Below are positions 15,192 to 24,628 of a DNA stretch of 32,332 bases, piece by piece (position 1 is the first letter of the stretch; every line of letters begins with the position of its first letter). The stretch covers positions 1 to 32,332 of the forward strand of contig JANXOP010000049.1 in assembly GCA_025357755.1 (NCBI GenBank), read 5' to 3'. The position numbers and the translations under genes are program-made. Under the pieces are notes generated by a model. That model searched no databases, was not told where the DNA came from, and saw nothing but the letters and a program-made list of their open reading frames with translations. The DNA is from Kofleriaceae bacterium (lineage in GTDB: Bacteria; Myxococcota_A; Polyangia; Haliangiales; Haliangiaceae).

Positions 15192-16469
15192 ATGCCTGAT
15201 CGCATCGGCTCCTACGAGGTGGTCGGTCGGCTCGCCGTCGGAGGTGATAGTGGCGAGGTCTGGCTGGCCAAGAGCGTCGCTGGCCAACCCGTCGCGATCG
15301 AGAAGATGCCAGCGATGGCGCGCGGCTCGCTCGCGCGCCATCCGAACCTCGTCGAGGTCCGCGAGGTCGTCCGCCACGAGGCCGAGCGCTACCGGATCAT
15401 GGAGTACCTCGAGGGCGAGAACCTCGCGAGCTTCATCCGACGCTTGATCAAGAAACGCGAGCGCCTCTCGGTCGGGCTGGCCGCGCACATGATCGCGGAG
15501 GTCTGTGATGGCCTCCACGCGGCGCACGTCGCGGGCGAGCTCCATCGCGCGGTGTCGCCGGAGACCGTGTTCATCACGTACGGCGGCGATATCAAGGTGC
15601 TCGAGCTCGGCACCGCGATCGAGGATCCGAGCTCGCTGTATCTGTCGCCGGAGCAAGTCGCGGGGCAGCCGCTCGGTCGGCAATCGGATGTCTACGCGAT
15701 CGCGCTCGTGCTCTACGAGCTGACCACGCTGCGCCGCGTGTTCGGTGATCCGAGTCAACGCGCCATCGAGATCCCTCCGCCGAGCACCCAGACCGAGAGC
15801 TATCCGCCGCAGCTCGATGCGATCTGCATGCAGGCGCTCGCGCGCGATCCTGCGCAGCGGTTTCGCAGCGCGCTCGAGATGCGCGACGCGTTGCTGACGA
15901 CGGCGCGCACCCTGGACTCTTCCGGCGATCCGACGCAATCGCTCGCCTCGAAGTTGATGCGGTTGTTCGGCGATCGGATCGCGACGAAGCGTGCGCTGCT
16001 CGATCGCGTGAAGGTCGGCATCCCGATCGGAGATGTCGTGACGGCCGAGGCCGACGAGGAGATCGAGGTCCCCGTGATCTCGCGCGATCTCGTCGACGAG
16101 CCGCGGAGCGTTGGCAAGCCGTGGCCGCTGCCGGCGCCGCCGGTCACGCCGCCCCAAGGCTTGCCGCCCGTGCCGCCCCAAGGCTCGCCGCCCTTGCTGG
16201 CCCAGCGCTCACCGGCGCCGCGCGGCAAGCCTCCCAGCCTCGTGCCAGCGACGGTGCAGCCGCGTGCGAAGCCGCCGAGCTTGGCGCCGCCAGGTCCCTT
16301 CGAGACGGGCGACACCGGCGAGGTCGTGGCGATCGGCGCTCCGCTGATCACCGCGGCGTCGGTCACGAAGCGCGGGTTTCGATGGGGCGTGCTGCTGCTG
16401 TTCTTGGTGGCGATCGCGGGCGGCGGTGCCGTTGGGGCGTGGCTGCGGTGGTACGGCCTGCCGTTCTAG
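15192..16469 (+). CDS. Membrane-anchored Hanks-type pseudokinase
   Basis: A 425-residue protein with a Ser/Thr kinase fold (about 7-260), a Pro-rich linker (about 300-385) and one C-terminal membrane helix (about 397-418), so the kinase domain is cytoplasmic. Key catalytic residues are changed: VAIK is VAIE (E37), the alpha-C helix with its Glu is mostly deleted ([15 protein letters not shown] follows at once), HRD is HRA (A120), the catalytic-loop Asn is Thr, and DFG is ELG (E138). The fold-keeping parts remain: [19 protein letters not shown] and [13 protein letters not shown]. It should not transfer phosphate, so a scaffold or regulatory role is likely. Its gene sits 9 bp after the response regulator, in one operon with a two-component system. 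Confidence 0.88.
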   Translation: MPDRIGSYEVVGRLAVGGDSGEVWLAKSVAGQPVAIEKMPAMARGSLARHPNLVEVREVVRHEAERYRIMEYLEGENLASFIRRLIKKRERLSVGLAAHMIAEVCDGLHAAHVAGELHRAVSPETVFITYGGDIKVLELGTAIEDPSSLYLSPEQVAGQPLGRQSDVYAIALVLYELTTLRRVFGDPSQRAIEIPPPSTQTESYPPQLDAICMQALARDPAQRFRSALEMRDALLTTARTLDSSGDPTQSLASKLMRLFGDRIATKRALLDRVKVGIPIGDVVTAEADEEIEVPVISRDLVDEPRSVGKPWPLPAPPVTPPQGLPPVPPQGSPPLLAQRSPAPRGKPPSLVPATVQPRAKPPSLAPPGPFETGDTGEVVAIGAPLITAASVTKRGFRWGVLLLFLVAIAGGGAVGAWLRWYGLPF

Positions 16470-16522
16470 AGGCGTCAGACGCGGGTCTCGCTCGGCACTA
16501 GCGCGACACCGCGCGCGTACGT

Positions 16523-18229
16523 TCAACCACCGATCTGGATCCCGATCATCGTCCGGAACTGCTCGTAGTAGAGCGGGATCAGGCCGATGTGGGGCACGGG
16601 CACGATCACTCCGAGTGGATCGAACACGATGCGGACGTGATTGCCGAGGTCGTAGTCGATGCCCAGTGGCGAGAAGCCGATCACGGGGCCGATGTCATAT
16701 TTCGGTGCGCCGTAGACATCGAACAGGAGCATCGAGGCGCCGAGGTTCAACGTGGTGCGCAGGTTCACGCGATCGAGCTTCATCGGATAACGATGGATCA
16801 CCGTCGCATACAGATCCGCGACGCCGGCCTTCAACGTCCACGGCGCCGACGTGATCCACGGATTCCATTCGCCATCGATGCCGATGCTCCAGCGCTCGTT
16901 GAGGCGATAGCGCAAGCCGACCGAACCGGCGACGCCGCCGTGGACGAACGCGCCACCGATCGCCATGTTCACGCCGAACGGACTACCGAGCTCCTTGTCT
17001 TGGCGGACCTGCGCGACCTCCGCGACGGTCGGCGTCTTCTCGTCGCGACCGGGCTCGTGACCGTGCTCGACCGCGGCGGCATCCGCAGGCTTGTCGGCCG
17101 GTGCCGGGAGGGCGGGTGCCGTGGGCGCGGTCGAGGCTTCAGGTGCACCCGCGGCTGGGGCGGGCTGCGCACTCGCGATGCCACCCGCGAGCGCGAGCGA
17201 TCCGATCAGCGTGCGCTTGCGGCGCAGGACCGCGAGCAGCGCGAGCCCCGCGATCAGCAACCAACCGCTGCTCGCGCCGCTGGCGTTGCAAGCCGAGTTG
17301 TCGACCACGCTCGGCTCGGGTGCATCGCAGTACTTGTTCGCGAGCGTGCAACCGGGTTGGTACGTCAGCCATTGCGCCGACAGCGCATCGACCGCCGCGA
17401 GCTTTGCCTCGGTCGTCATCGTGGGGTCCAACGTGATCTCCATCAGCGCCGTGGCTGCATCGGTAGCGTTCTTGAAGTTGCGAACGACGAGCGGGTCGGT
17501 GCTCGAGCATTGGTCGAGTGCGCTCAGGTGCGGTGGACCATCGACCGCCTCGTCAGCGCCGCCGTTCGACACGTAGTCGATCCAGTTGCTGACCGAGACC
17601 ACCTGGATGCCATCGCTGGTCCGGAAGGTGTGCGTGAAGCTGTCCTCGAGGGCGTGCACCGCCTGGCCGAGTCGCACGTACGTGAGCGGCAACATCGGAT
17701 GGATGCGGCCGGCGAACGAGACGTAGACGGCGAGCTCGAGGCGGTTACTCGAATCGACCGTGCCGTCCGCCGAGAGCCCCTCGAGTGCCTCCGAGATCCG
17801 CTGGTGGATGAAGGCCTTGCAGCGATCGAGCGCCTGCGCATCCCCGGGTGTCCCGTCATCGCTCGCTGCGCGGATACAGTGCTCCTCCTGGGTCGCCGGG
17901 TTGCCGTGGACCTGAATCAGCTGCAGCGAATCGAGCGGGTTGTTCCCCTTGAGGTCGTTGTCGCGGACGCCGAGCAGCAACGACATCGCGGCGAGGTCGT
18001 GCACGAAGTCGGCAGGTGGCACGAATTGCACGTCGTCGATCAGCGCCGACTCGTCGGCGGTCGGCGGAATCAGCGGCGCGGTCGCGAGCTTCGCGCGGGT
18101 CGCGCGAAAGGCCGCCGTCGTGATCCGTTCGTGACAACCGGCGTAGTCCAGCTGGCTCCCGATCGTCCAGGCGTGCGCCGAGGTGGGAAGTGCAACGAGT
18201 GCCGTCGCGAGGGCGGCGAGTCTGAGCAT
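16523..18229 (-). CDS. Secreted zinc phospholipase C-like domain fused through a MYXO-CTERM-like segment to a barrel
   Basis: A 568-residue protein. The signal peptide (1-20) ends AHA before W21; in zinc phospholipase C and S1/P1 nucleases the mature N-terminal Trp itself binds zinc. Further ligand candidates are H33-E34, H77-D78 and the helix GQAVHALEDSFTH (H192, D196, H200). Cysteines are frequent up to residue 313. At about 313-339 comes a MYXO-CTERM-like segment: SACNASG, a hydrophobic stretch GWLLIAGLALLAVL, then RRKR. It is followed without a stop by a second signal-like stretch (LIGSLALAGGIASAQ), an Ala/Pro linker and a strand-rich, barrel-like C-terminus (about 415-568). This looks like two genes joined in frame. 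The start was chosen for the signal peptide. Confidence 0.7.
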   Translation of the reverse strand: MLRLAALATALVALPTSAHAWTIGSQLDYAGCHERITTAAFRATRAKLATAPLIPPTADESALIDDVQFVPPADFVHDLAAMSLLLGVRDNDLKGNNPLDSLQLIQVHGNPATQEEHCIRAASDDGTPGDAQALDRCKAFIHQRISEALEGLSADGTVDSSNRLELAVYVSFAGRIHPMLPLTYVRLGQAVHALEDSFTHTFRTSDGIQVVSVSNWIDYVSNGGADEAVDGPPHLSALDQCSSTDPLVVRNFKNATDAATALMEITLDPTMTTEAKLAAVDALSAQWLTYQPGCTLANKYCDAPEPSVVDNSACNASGASSGWLLIAGLALLAVLRRKRTLIGSLALAGGIASAQPAPAAGAPEASTAPTAPALPAPADKPADAAAVEHGHEPGRDEKTPTVAEVAQVRQDKELGSPFGVNMAIGGAFVHGGVAGSVGLRYRLNERWSIGIDGEWNPWITSAPWTLKAGVADLYATVIHRYPMKLDRVNLRTTLNLGASMLLFDVYGAPKYDIGPVIGFSPLGIDYDLGNHVRIVFDPLGVIVPVPHIGLIPLYYEQFRTMIGIQIGG

Positions 18230-18442
18230 GACGGCTGCGAGATGCACGCATACGGCCAACTCGAATCCTCATGATTCGCGCACGCTGTGACGCGATCGCT
18301 CGGCGCGAACATCAGGCCAGCTCGGCTCGCACGACCCCGTCTCCTGCTTGCAGATCGGACGGTCACGAAGGGCGAGCTTGCGAGCCCGTCGTTGCCATCC
18401 ACGCGAGCGTCTCGCGAGCCCATCCTGGCCCGGTGTGCGTCG
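18230..18442. other. Intergenic region with imperfect hairpin
   Basis: A 213-bp gap between the phospholipase-like gene and the end of the HEAT-repeat gene. It holds the leader of the former and an imperfect inverted repeat ACGAAGGGC...GCCCGTCGT (18364-18391). The 15-mer CGGACGGTCACGAAG at 18356-18370 recurs at 31396-31410. No gene is seen in it. Confidence 0.4.
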
Positions 18443-20287
18443 CTAATCCGCGTCGAGGTGGCCGGTGAGCTTGAGCTTGTTCTTCGCGGCCTTTGCGAGC
18501 TTGGAGCGCGGGCGCTCGTCGATGATGCCTTGGAGCAGGTCGGCGCCGAGCTCTTCGTTCGAACCATCGCGAGATTCGATCAAGCGAAAGCCGAGGCCGT
18601 ACAGCGCCTCGTCGGTGACATCGCTCGCCTTCGCGAGGTTCTTCGCGACGGGATAGCCCTTCGCGGCGAGGACCGCGAACTGGGCGAAGATCGGATCGTC
18701 GGAGTGAGTCGAACGCACGATGCCTTCGCCCGCGGCCTCGAGAGAGAGCATCGCGAGGAAGAAGCGCTGGTCGTCATCGATCGCGGCATCGAGGTCCGCG
18801 CGCGAGCGGAGCAGCGGCTTGAGCGAGCCGAAGGCTTCGACGGTCTTGCCGGCCTTGCGCAGGCGCTTCGCGCGCTCGAACAGCATCTCGACATGCTTGG
18901 CGGGCGCGACATCGGCGATCAACTCGCCGAGGACGCGCTCGAGCAGGATCGCATCGGCTCCGGACTTGCCCTTCGTGCTCTGCTCGCTGAGCTCGCGCAG
19001 CCGCTCGACGAGCTGTTCGATCGCGGCGTTCGAGACGTTGCCGCGATGGCTGCGGATCACGCCCGCGTAGCGGCGCGCGATCTGCTCGTCCTTGGCATCG
19101 AGCAGCACCTTGACGAGCGGCATCACCGCTTCGGGCGCCTTCGCGAGCCCACGAGCCGCGGCATCGCGCGCGCTCGTATCTTCGCTCCCGAGCGCTTCGA
19201 TCAGCGCCTTGACGGCCGCGGCGCCGCCACCGGCGGGCATCCGCTCCATCGCGAGCTTTTGCGCGGCGGGGTTCTTGGACTTCGCGAGCTGGGCGAACTG
19301 CTTCGCGAGTGACTCGGGGATGCGCGCGCCGCGCAGTGTGTCGACCGCGGATTGGGCGACCGCGAAGTCGTCGCCATTCGCGTACGTGATCAGCGTCTCG
19401 ATCACCTTCTCGGTACCCTTGGCCTCGCTCGTCGCGACGATCCGGCGGAGGCCGGCGATCGCGGCGAGGCGGATCGGGCGGAGCTCGTCGGCATCGGCAT
19501 ACTTGAGCAACAGCGACTGGGTCGAGGGTCGTGCGAGGTAGCCGATCAGGCGGAGCAACGCGCCGAGCTGGGCGATCGCCTTGGCGACCTCGGGGTCGCG
19601 CATCGGATCGGCGGTGGCCGTCGCGACGGTGTGACCGACGGCCTTGGGCTTCTTCTTGGCGGCACCTTTCGCCGCCTCTTTGGCGGCATCTTTGGCCGCC
19701 TTCTCGGCGGCGCTCCACGCCTGTTGGAGCTCCTTCTTGGCGTCCCCCGCGCGACCGATCGCACTCTTCTCGACTTGGTTCGCGAGCTTACTTTCTCCCG
19801 ACTTGCCCGTCGGACCCGTATCGAGCTCGGCACGCACGAGCTGGAGTGCTTGCTCGCCGAACTCGTGATCCGAGAGTTGATCGAGCACCGCGTCGATCGC
19901 GGGCTGGGTGCCGCGGCGCAGGAGCAGCTGTGCGATCACGCGGCGTGGCCCGACGTTGCCGCTGCGGACCTCCTTGCGCAGCGTGGCTTCGGCTTCGCTA
20001 CCTTGTTGCGCGAGCAGCTGCGCGGCGCGCTCCGCGAGTGTCTCGTCATCACCGCGCAGCAGCGGCACGAGGTTCGCCGAGATCCCGGTCGCACCGAGAT
20101 CCGCGAGCCCTTCGAGAGCGATCCGCCGCACGACGACATCCGGATCGCCGAGGCGCTGCGTCAGCGCCGCCAGCACCGACGCATCGCCCTTACCAACCGC
20201 CGCGAGCACCGTCGTCGCCGCCACTCGGAGCTCGACCTTGTCCGAAGCGAGCAGGTCGATGATCGCGCCACCTAGGTTCTTGCCCAT
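18443..20287 (-). CDS. HEAT-repeat scaffold protein
   Basis: A 614-residue protein starting MGKNLGGAIIDLLASDKV, built mostly of paired helices typical of HEAT/PBS-lyase repeats: VELRVAATTVLAAVG, VVVRRIALEGLADLG, TLAERAAQLLAQQG, and later IRLAAIAGLRRIV and SARDAAARGLAKAP. A Lys/Ala-rich stretch around residues 210-240 (EKAAKDAAKEAAKGAAKKK) breaks the array. No signal peptide or membrane helix is seen, so it is cytoplasmic and probably holds partner proteins. It starts 23 bp after the 210-residue membrane protein gene and is the last gene of the ABC cluster. The frame extends to 20431, but the extra residues are Arg-rich out-of-frame noise. No enzymatic motif is seen. Confidence 0.75.
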   Translation of the reverse strand: MGKNLGGAIIDLLASDKVELRVAATTVLAAVGKGDASVLAALTQRLGDPDVVVRRIALEGLADLGATGISANLVPLLRGDDETLAERAAQLLAQQGSEAEATLRKEVRSGNVGPRRVIAQLLLRRGTQPAIDAVLDQLSDHEFGEQALQLVRAELDTGPTGKSGESKLANQVEKSAIGRAGDAKKELQQAWSAAEKAAKDAAKEAAKGAAKKKPKAVGHTVATATADPMRDPEVAKAIAQLGALLRLIGYLARPSTQSLLLKYADADELRPIRLAAIAGLRRIVATSEAKGTEKVIETLITYANGDDFAVAQSAVDTLRGARIPESLAKQFAQLAKSKNPAAQKLAMERMPAGGGAAAVKALIEALGSEDTSARDAAARGLAKAPEAVMPLVKVLLDAKDEQIARRYAGVIRSHRGNVSNAAIEQLVERLRELSEQSTKGKSGADAILLERVLGELIADVAPAKHVEMLFERAKRLRKAGKTVEAFGSLKPLLRSRADLDAAIDDDQRFFLAMLSLEAAGEGIVRSTHSDDPIFAQFAVLAAKGYPVAKNLAKASDVTDEALYGLGFRLIESRDGSNEELGADLLQGIIDERPRSKLAKAAKNKLKLTGHLDAD

Positions 20288-20310
20288 CGGCGCAACACGA
20301 CCACGGAGGC

Positions 20311-20943
20311 TCAGGCGTTGTAAAGCCCGACGAGCCAGCAGGCCAGACCGAGCGCGATCACGGCGCTGGCACCGAGCGCCGGGCGACGGATCACGTGACC
20401 CTTGGTGTCGAGCCCGCGCCAGACCAACCACCCGACCCCACCGAGCCCCGCGAGGATCCCGAAACTAGCCAGGATCGCGGCCCACAGGTCGGGGCGGGAG
20501 TCGGCGCGCATCCGGCTCTCGAGCCACGGTTCGCGCGCCTCGATGGTCGGCTTCTTCGATCCGAAAACCGTCCCGGTGCCGGCCTCGGGATCGCGGGCGA
20601 GCGCCCTCGCGATCGCGGCATCGGCCTCCGCCAGCTCGTCCGCGTGCGGTTGCCACAACGATCGCGTCGCGCGGGCGGCGCTGCGGATCGCACGCCACGC
20701 CGCGAGCGCATCCGGCGATCCGGTGAGGGCGTGGAGCTTGCGATACGCGGCCTCGACATGTGGCGCGAGCGGCACGTACCACCGCGCGGCTGCTTCGTAC
20801 GAGTGGATCGCTTCGGTCGGGTTACCGCGCTCGGCCCACGCCTCGCCCTCGGCGAGCGCACCGCGACCCGCGATCACCGCACGCAAGGCGATCACCCCGA
20901 TCACCGCCATCGCCATCGCCGCGATCACCAGGCCGCGCTTCAC
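20311..20943 (-). CDS. Membrane protein with helical TPR-like middle, coupled to the ABC permease
   Basis: A 210-residue protein starting at a GTG whose GTGA overlaps the stop of the permease gene. One N-terminal membrane helix (about 3-25) precedes a helical region (about 30-125) with a TPR-like pair (AEGEAWAERGNPTEAIHSYE and AAYRKLHALTGSPDALAAW). A loop and two closing helices follow (about 153-176 and 188-207). I recognise no family. The coupling suggests it is an accessory subunit of the ABC transporter. The longer overlapping open frame upstream to 21369 lies inside the permease gene and is not real. Confidence 0.65.
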   Translation of the reverse strand: MKRGLVIAAMAMAVIGVIALRAVIAGRGALAEGEAWAERGNPTEAIHSYEAAARWYVPLAPHVEAAYRKLHALTGSPDALAAWRAIRSAARATRSLWQPHADELAEADAAIARALARDPEAGTGTVFGSKKPTIEAREPWLESRMRADSRPDLWAAILASFGILAGLGGVGWLVWRGLDTKGHVIRRPALGASAVIALGLACWLVGLYNA

Positions 20944-21727
20944 GCGAAATCTCGGCGCTGGAACAACAAGCACGCGAACGCGAGCAGGCCGACGATCCAG
21001 CCGAGCGCATGGAGCGACGCTAGCCCGACGTAGCCCCACGTGACGAAGTCCGCGTGGACGCTGATCTGCGCGCCTTCGATGATTCGACCCGAGGGCGAGA
21101 ACAAGTGGACGTCGGGCACGATCTCGAGTGCGATCCGCGCGGTCGCGCGGATCCATGGCGTGCCACGATCGATCGCGGCCTGGATATCCGGCGTGACCCG
21201 ACCGAGCGCCCACATCGCGAGCGCGAAGATGCCGCTGAGGAATGGCGTCGAGAACGACGAGAAGAAGATCGCGATCGCGGCGACCGTGAGGACCTCGCAC
21301 CAGGCGAGCACGATCGCCTTGACGACCGCGCCGGAGACACCGACGCCCTGCCACGTCAGCATGCCGCACATCGCGAGTCCGAACAGCGCGACGAGGATCG
21401 TGAGCACGACCACCATGCCGAGATATTTGCCGACGACGAACTCCCAGCGCTCGATCGGCTTACTGACGATCGCGTGGATCGTGCGGCGCTGGACCTCGGT
21501 GTAGAGCAAGAACACGCCGAGAAAGATCGCGGTGAGCGAGCCGAACAGCGAGATGCCGGCGAGGCCGATATCGCGCGCGACGCGCTGCTCCTCGTGGATC
21601 GACATCTGGCCGAGCACGATCGCCGCGAGGTTCGCGCCGACGACGAGCACGATGATGCCGTAGAGCACGCGGATGCGTGCGGCCTCGCGGAACGTGTTGA
21701 GCGCGATCGCCCAGATCCTGCCGAGCA

Positions 21728-21728
<1 letters not shown>
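20940..21728 (-). CDS. ABC-2 type transporter permease
   Basis: A 262-residue polytopic membrane protein with about six hydrophobic segments, starting LGRIWAIALNTFREAARIRV after a GTG. That opening, with a cytoplasmic amphipathic helix before the first membrane span, and the phrase RRTIHAIVSKPIERWEFVVGKY in the first cytoplasmic loop are typical of NosY/GldF-like ABC-2 permeases. The start is set by the TAGTG overlap with the ATPase gene. One copy would pair with two ATPases as a homodimer. The substrate is unknown; relatives move lipids, polysaccharides or drugs, or support gliding and copper-enzyme maturation. Confidence 0.85.
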
Positions 21729-22690
<962 letters not shown>

Positions 22691-22709
22691 GTCCGGCGCG
22701 ACCTTACCT

Positions 22710-23429
22710 CTACTTCATGGAGTAGATGAAGGTGACGACGCTGCAGACCGCGATTCCGCGACCATTCAGGGTGTACGGCTTGTACCGCCAGGTCGAGAGC
22801 CCGCGCACGAGCTCGGCATCGTAGCCGGGGTAGCCCGAGGGCTTGAGCTGTCGGGTCGAGGCGACGCTGCCATGCGTGTCGAGGCAGACCTGGAACGAGG
22901 CGACGACGCGCGAGGTGCCCGCGCGATGCATGTCGGTCTTGACCATGTCGGGAGGCTGGAGCTGGGTCTCGCCGGAGACCCGCAAGCCACTGAGCAATTG
23001 CGGTGGGATGATCTGCTGCTGGGGCGCCGGCTCGGGATGCTCGTGCGCGGGGGGGCCGCAGTCGGCGGTGCATGGTGACTCACTCGAACCCGAGCCCGAG
23101 CCAGCGCCCGAGCCGGCGCCGCTACCTTCTCCACTGCCATCACCGATCCCGGTGGTGGTGGTCGTTGCGGTCGCGACCTCCGCCACCGGCGGGTGCTCCG
23201 ATGGCTGGACCACGACCTTCGGTTTGTCTTTCTTCTTGCGCTCGAAGCGGGTCGTTCGGGGTTGCGCCGGGCTGCCGGCGGACTCGGCGGGCGGTGCCAT
23301 CGCGACGTGAAGCTCGGATCGGGTCTTGATCACGTCCAGCTGGTCGAGGTGCCATGCCCCGACGACGAACAGCCCGGCGACGATCATGATGTGAATTCCG
23401 ATAGATGAAACGATGAGCGTGCGGCGCAT
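22710..23429 (-). CDS. TonB-family energy-transducer-like protein
   Basis: A 239-residue protein with an N-terminal membrane anchor (SSIGIHIMIVAGLFVVGAW, about 8-26) and a periplasmic linker with Lys/Pro (RFERKKKDKPKVVVQP) and Gly/Ser runs (GSGEGSGAGSGAGSGSGS). A C-terminal TonB-like domain follows: VVASFQVCLDTHGSV, TRQLKPSGYPGYDAELVRGL, STWRYKPYTLNGRGI. Such proteins pass energy or touch outer-membrane partners; in myxobacteria relatives of this domain also occur in motility and export complexes. Cysteines occur as a CTADC pair and as two in the C-terminal domain. No ExbB/ExbD lies nearby. The start was chosen because it begins the anchor. It heads the ABC/HEAT gene set. Confidence 0.75.
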   Translation of the reverse strand: MRRTLIVSSIGIHIMIVAGLFVVGAWHLDQLDVIKTRSELHVAMAPPAESAGSPAQPRTTRFERKKKDKPKVVVQPSEHPPVAEVATATTTTTGIGDGSGEGSGAGSGAGSGSGSSESPCTADCGPPAHEHPEPAPQQQIIPPQLLSGLRVSGETQLQPPDMVKTDMHRAGTSRVVASFQVCLDTHGSVASTRQLKPSGYPGYDAELVRGLSTWRYKPYTLNGRGIAVCSVVTFIYSMK

Positions 23430-23476
23430 GTAGCCCACACGCGCGAGGTTTGGGTTCGCGGCCTCACACCCGATCA

Positions 23477-23524
23477 CGCTCCAGGAGCCGTCGTCGCACG
23501 GGCTGTCGCACCCCTCCTGGAGCG
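23477..23524. other. Strong 11-bp inverted repeat after the SixA-like gene
   Basis: CGCTCCAGGAG (23477-23487) and CTCCTGGAGCG (23514-23524) pair perfectly across a 26-nt loop that contains the direct repeat GTCGCAC twice. It begins 8 bp after the stop of the SixA-like gene, on the way to the TonB-like gene. It lacks a T-tract, so it could be a factor-assisted terminator, an mRNA end stem or a binding site. Confidence 0.65.
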
Positions 23525-23531
23525 GGCGGAT

Positions 23532-24029
23532 TCAGGGTTTGGGGGTCGGCGCTTCGGCGTCCCAGCGAAACCGCCAGCGCACGCGCTCGTGATGGATCCG
23601 GACCGCCTCCGCATTCGAGAGCATCGCGACGTCCGCACGCACGATCCCGCTCGCGATCTGCGTGATCGTCGGTTGGTGTCCGAACAGCATCACGATCGAG
23701 TGCTCGGGGAGCAATTCGAGCGCGGAGATGATCGATCCCGCCTCGGACTCCGGCGACAGCGCCGCCTGAGCCTCGATCACGCATCTGGCGTTGACCATAT
23801 TCGCGACCAGCTCGGCGGTCTGGACCGCACGGACCAGCGGGCTCGTCCAGATATGGGTGGGTTCACAATCGTGCCAACGCAGGCGATCGCCGAGGGCGCG
23901 CGCCTGCGCACGGCCGTGGGCCGTCAGGTGGCGTTGCGAATCACGCAGCTCCAGGCTCGCCGAGACCGCCTCGGCGTGGCGGATCAAGAAAACATCACTC
24001 GGTCCGGGCACGGGCGAAGCGTAGCTCAT
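23532..24029 (-). CDS. SixA-like histidine phosphatase
   Basis: A 165-residue member of the histidine phosphatase (phosphoglycerate mutase-like) superfamily, short like SixA, which removes phosphate from phosphohistidine in phosphorelay proteins. The catalytic motif is LIRHAEA (R17, H18); SPLVRAVQTAE (R67) and GHQPTI (H118) complete the phosphate pocket. Twelve residues precede the usual SixA opening, so the true start may be slightly later. The start lies 14 bp from the divergent GST gene. With histidine kinases in the same window a phosphorelay role is attractive but unproven. Confidence 0.85.
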   Translation of the reverse strand: MSYASPVPGPSDVFLIRHAEAVSASLELRDSQRHLTAHGRAQARALGDRLRWHDCEPTHIWTSPLVRAVQTAELVANMVNARCVIEAQAALSPESEAGSIISALELLPEHSIVMLFGHQPTITQIASGIVRADVAMLSNAEAVRIHHERVRWRFRWDAEAPTPKP

Positions 24030-24043
24030 GTTAAGCAGCTGCC

Positions 24044-24619
24044 ATGAAGATCTATGGCACGACCACGTCGCCGTTCGTCCGGCGCGTGATGGTGGTGGCG
24101 ACCGAGCTCAAGGAGCCGATCGAGCTCGTCAACACCGCGACCGATGCCGGGACGAAGGAGCTCGAGAAGGTGTCGCCCATCCGCCTGGTCCCGGTGGCGG
24201 TGGTCGACGGCGAGACCTTGTTCGATTCGCGCTCGATCCACACGTGGCTGCTCGCCAACCGCGGCACGTGGGGGACCTGGGACTCGCGCGAGAACAACCT
24301 CGTCAATGCGATCGATGCCGCGCTGCACTCGATCCTCGACCTGTTCTATCTGCGTCGTGACGGCGTCGTGATCGAGGGCAATGCCTACGAAAAGCGTCAG
24401 CTCGACCGCGCCGACGCGATCTTCGAGTGGCTGGGCACCCAGGTCTCGAAGGGCAGCTTCACCGGCGGTTTCGGGCTGCCCGAGCTATCGCTGATCTGCG
24501 CCCTCGATTGGATGGAGTTCCGCAAGGCGTATCCGATCGAGAATGCAGCGGGAGTCGAGTCGGTGCGAACGCGCTGGCGGGACCGTCCGTCGCTGGTTTC
24601 GACGCGCCCTCACACGTAA
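24044..24619 (+). CDS. Glutathione S-transferase-like protein
   Basis: A 191-residue protein with the thioredoxin-like N-terminal GST domain: MKIYGTTTSPFVRRVMV, then the cis-proline VPVAVVDG and LFDSRSIHTWL, which binds the gamma-glutamyl group. A helical C-terminal domain follows. The catalytic residue is probably the Ser of SPFVRR or a nearby Thr. It may conjugate glutathione to electrophiles or act as a chaperone-like GST. The start fits the family exactly, but its promoter must then lie within the divergent SixA-like gene. The Sua5 gene follows after 9 bp. Confidence 0.85.
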   Translation: MKIYGTTTSPFVRRVMVVATELKEPIELVNTATDAGTKELEKVSPIRLVPVAVVDGETLFDSRSIHTWLLANRGTWGTWDSRENNLVNAIDAALHSILDLFYLRRDGVVIEGNAYEKRQLDRADAIFEWLGTQVSKGSFTGGFGLPELSLICALDWMEFRKAYPIENAAGVESVRTRWRDRPSLVSTRPHT

Positions 24620-24628
24620 GCTACGTCG

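Noticed and set aside
14409..16181. Minus-strand open frame of 590 codons opposite the regulator and pseudokinase genes
   Set aside because: Arg/His/Asp-rich shadow without motifs; spans two recognisable plus-strand genes.
18010..18026. Sigma54-like TGGCACGAATTGC
   Set aside because: Spacing between the GG and GC elements is too short and it lies inside the phospholipase-like gene.
20311..21369. 352-codon frame covering the small membrane protein gene
   Set aside because: Its first 142 codons lie out of frame within the ABC permease gene; the GTG at 20943 with GTGA overlap is the credible start.
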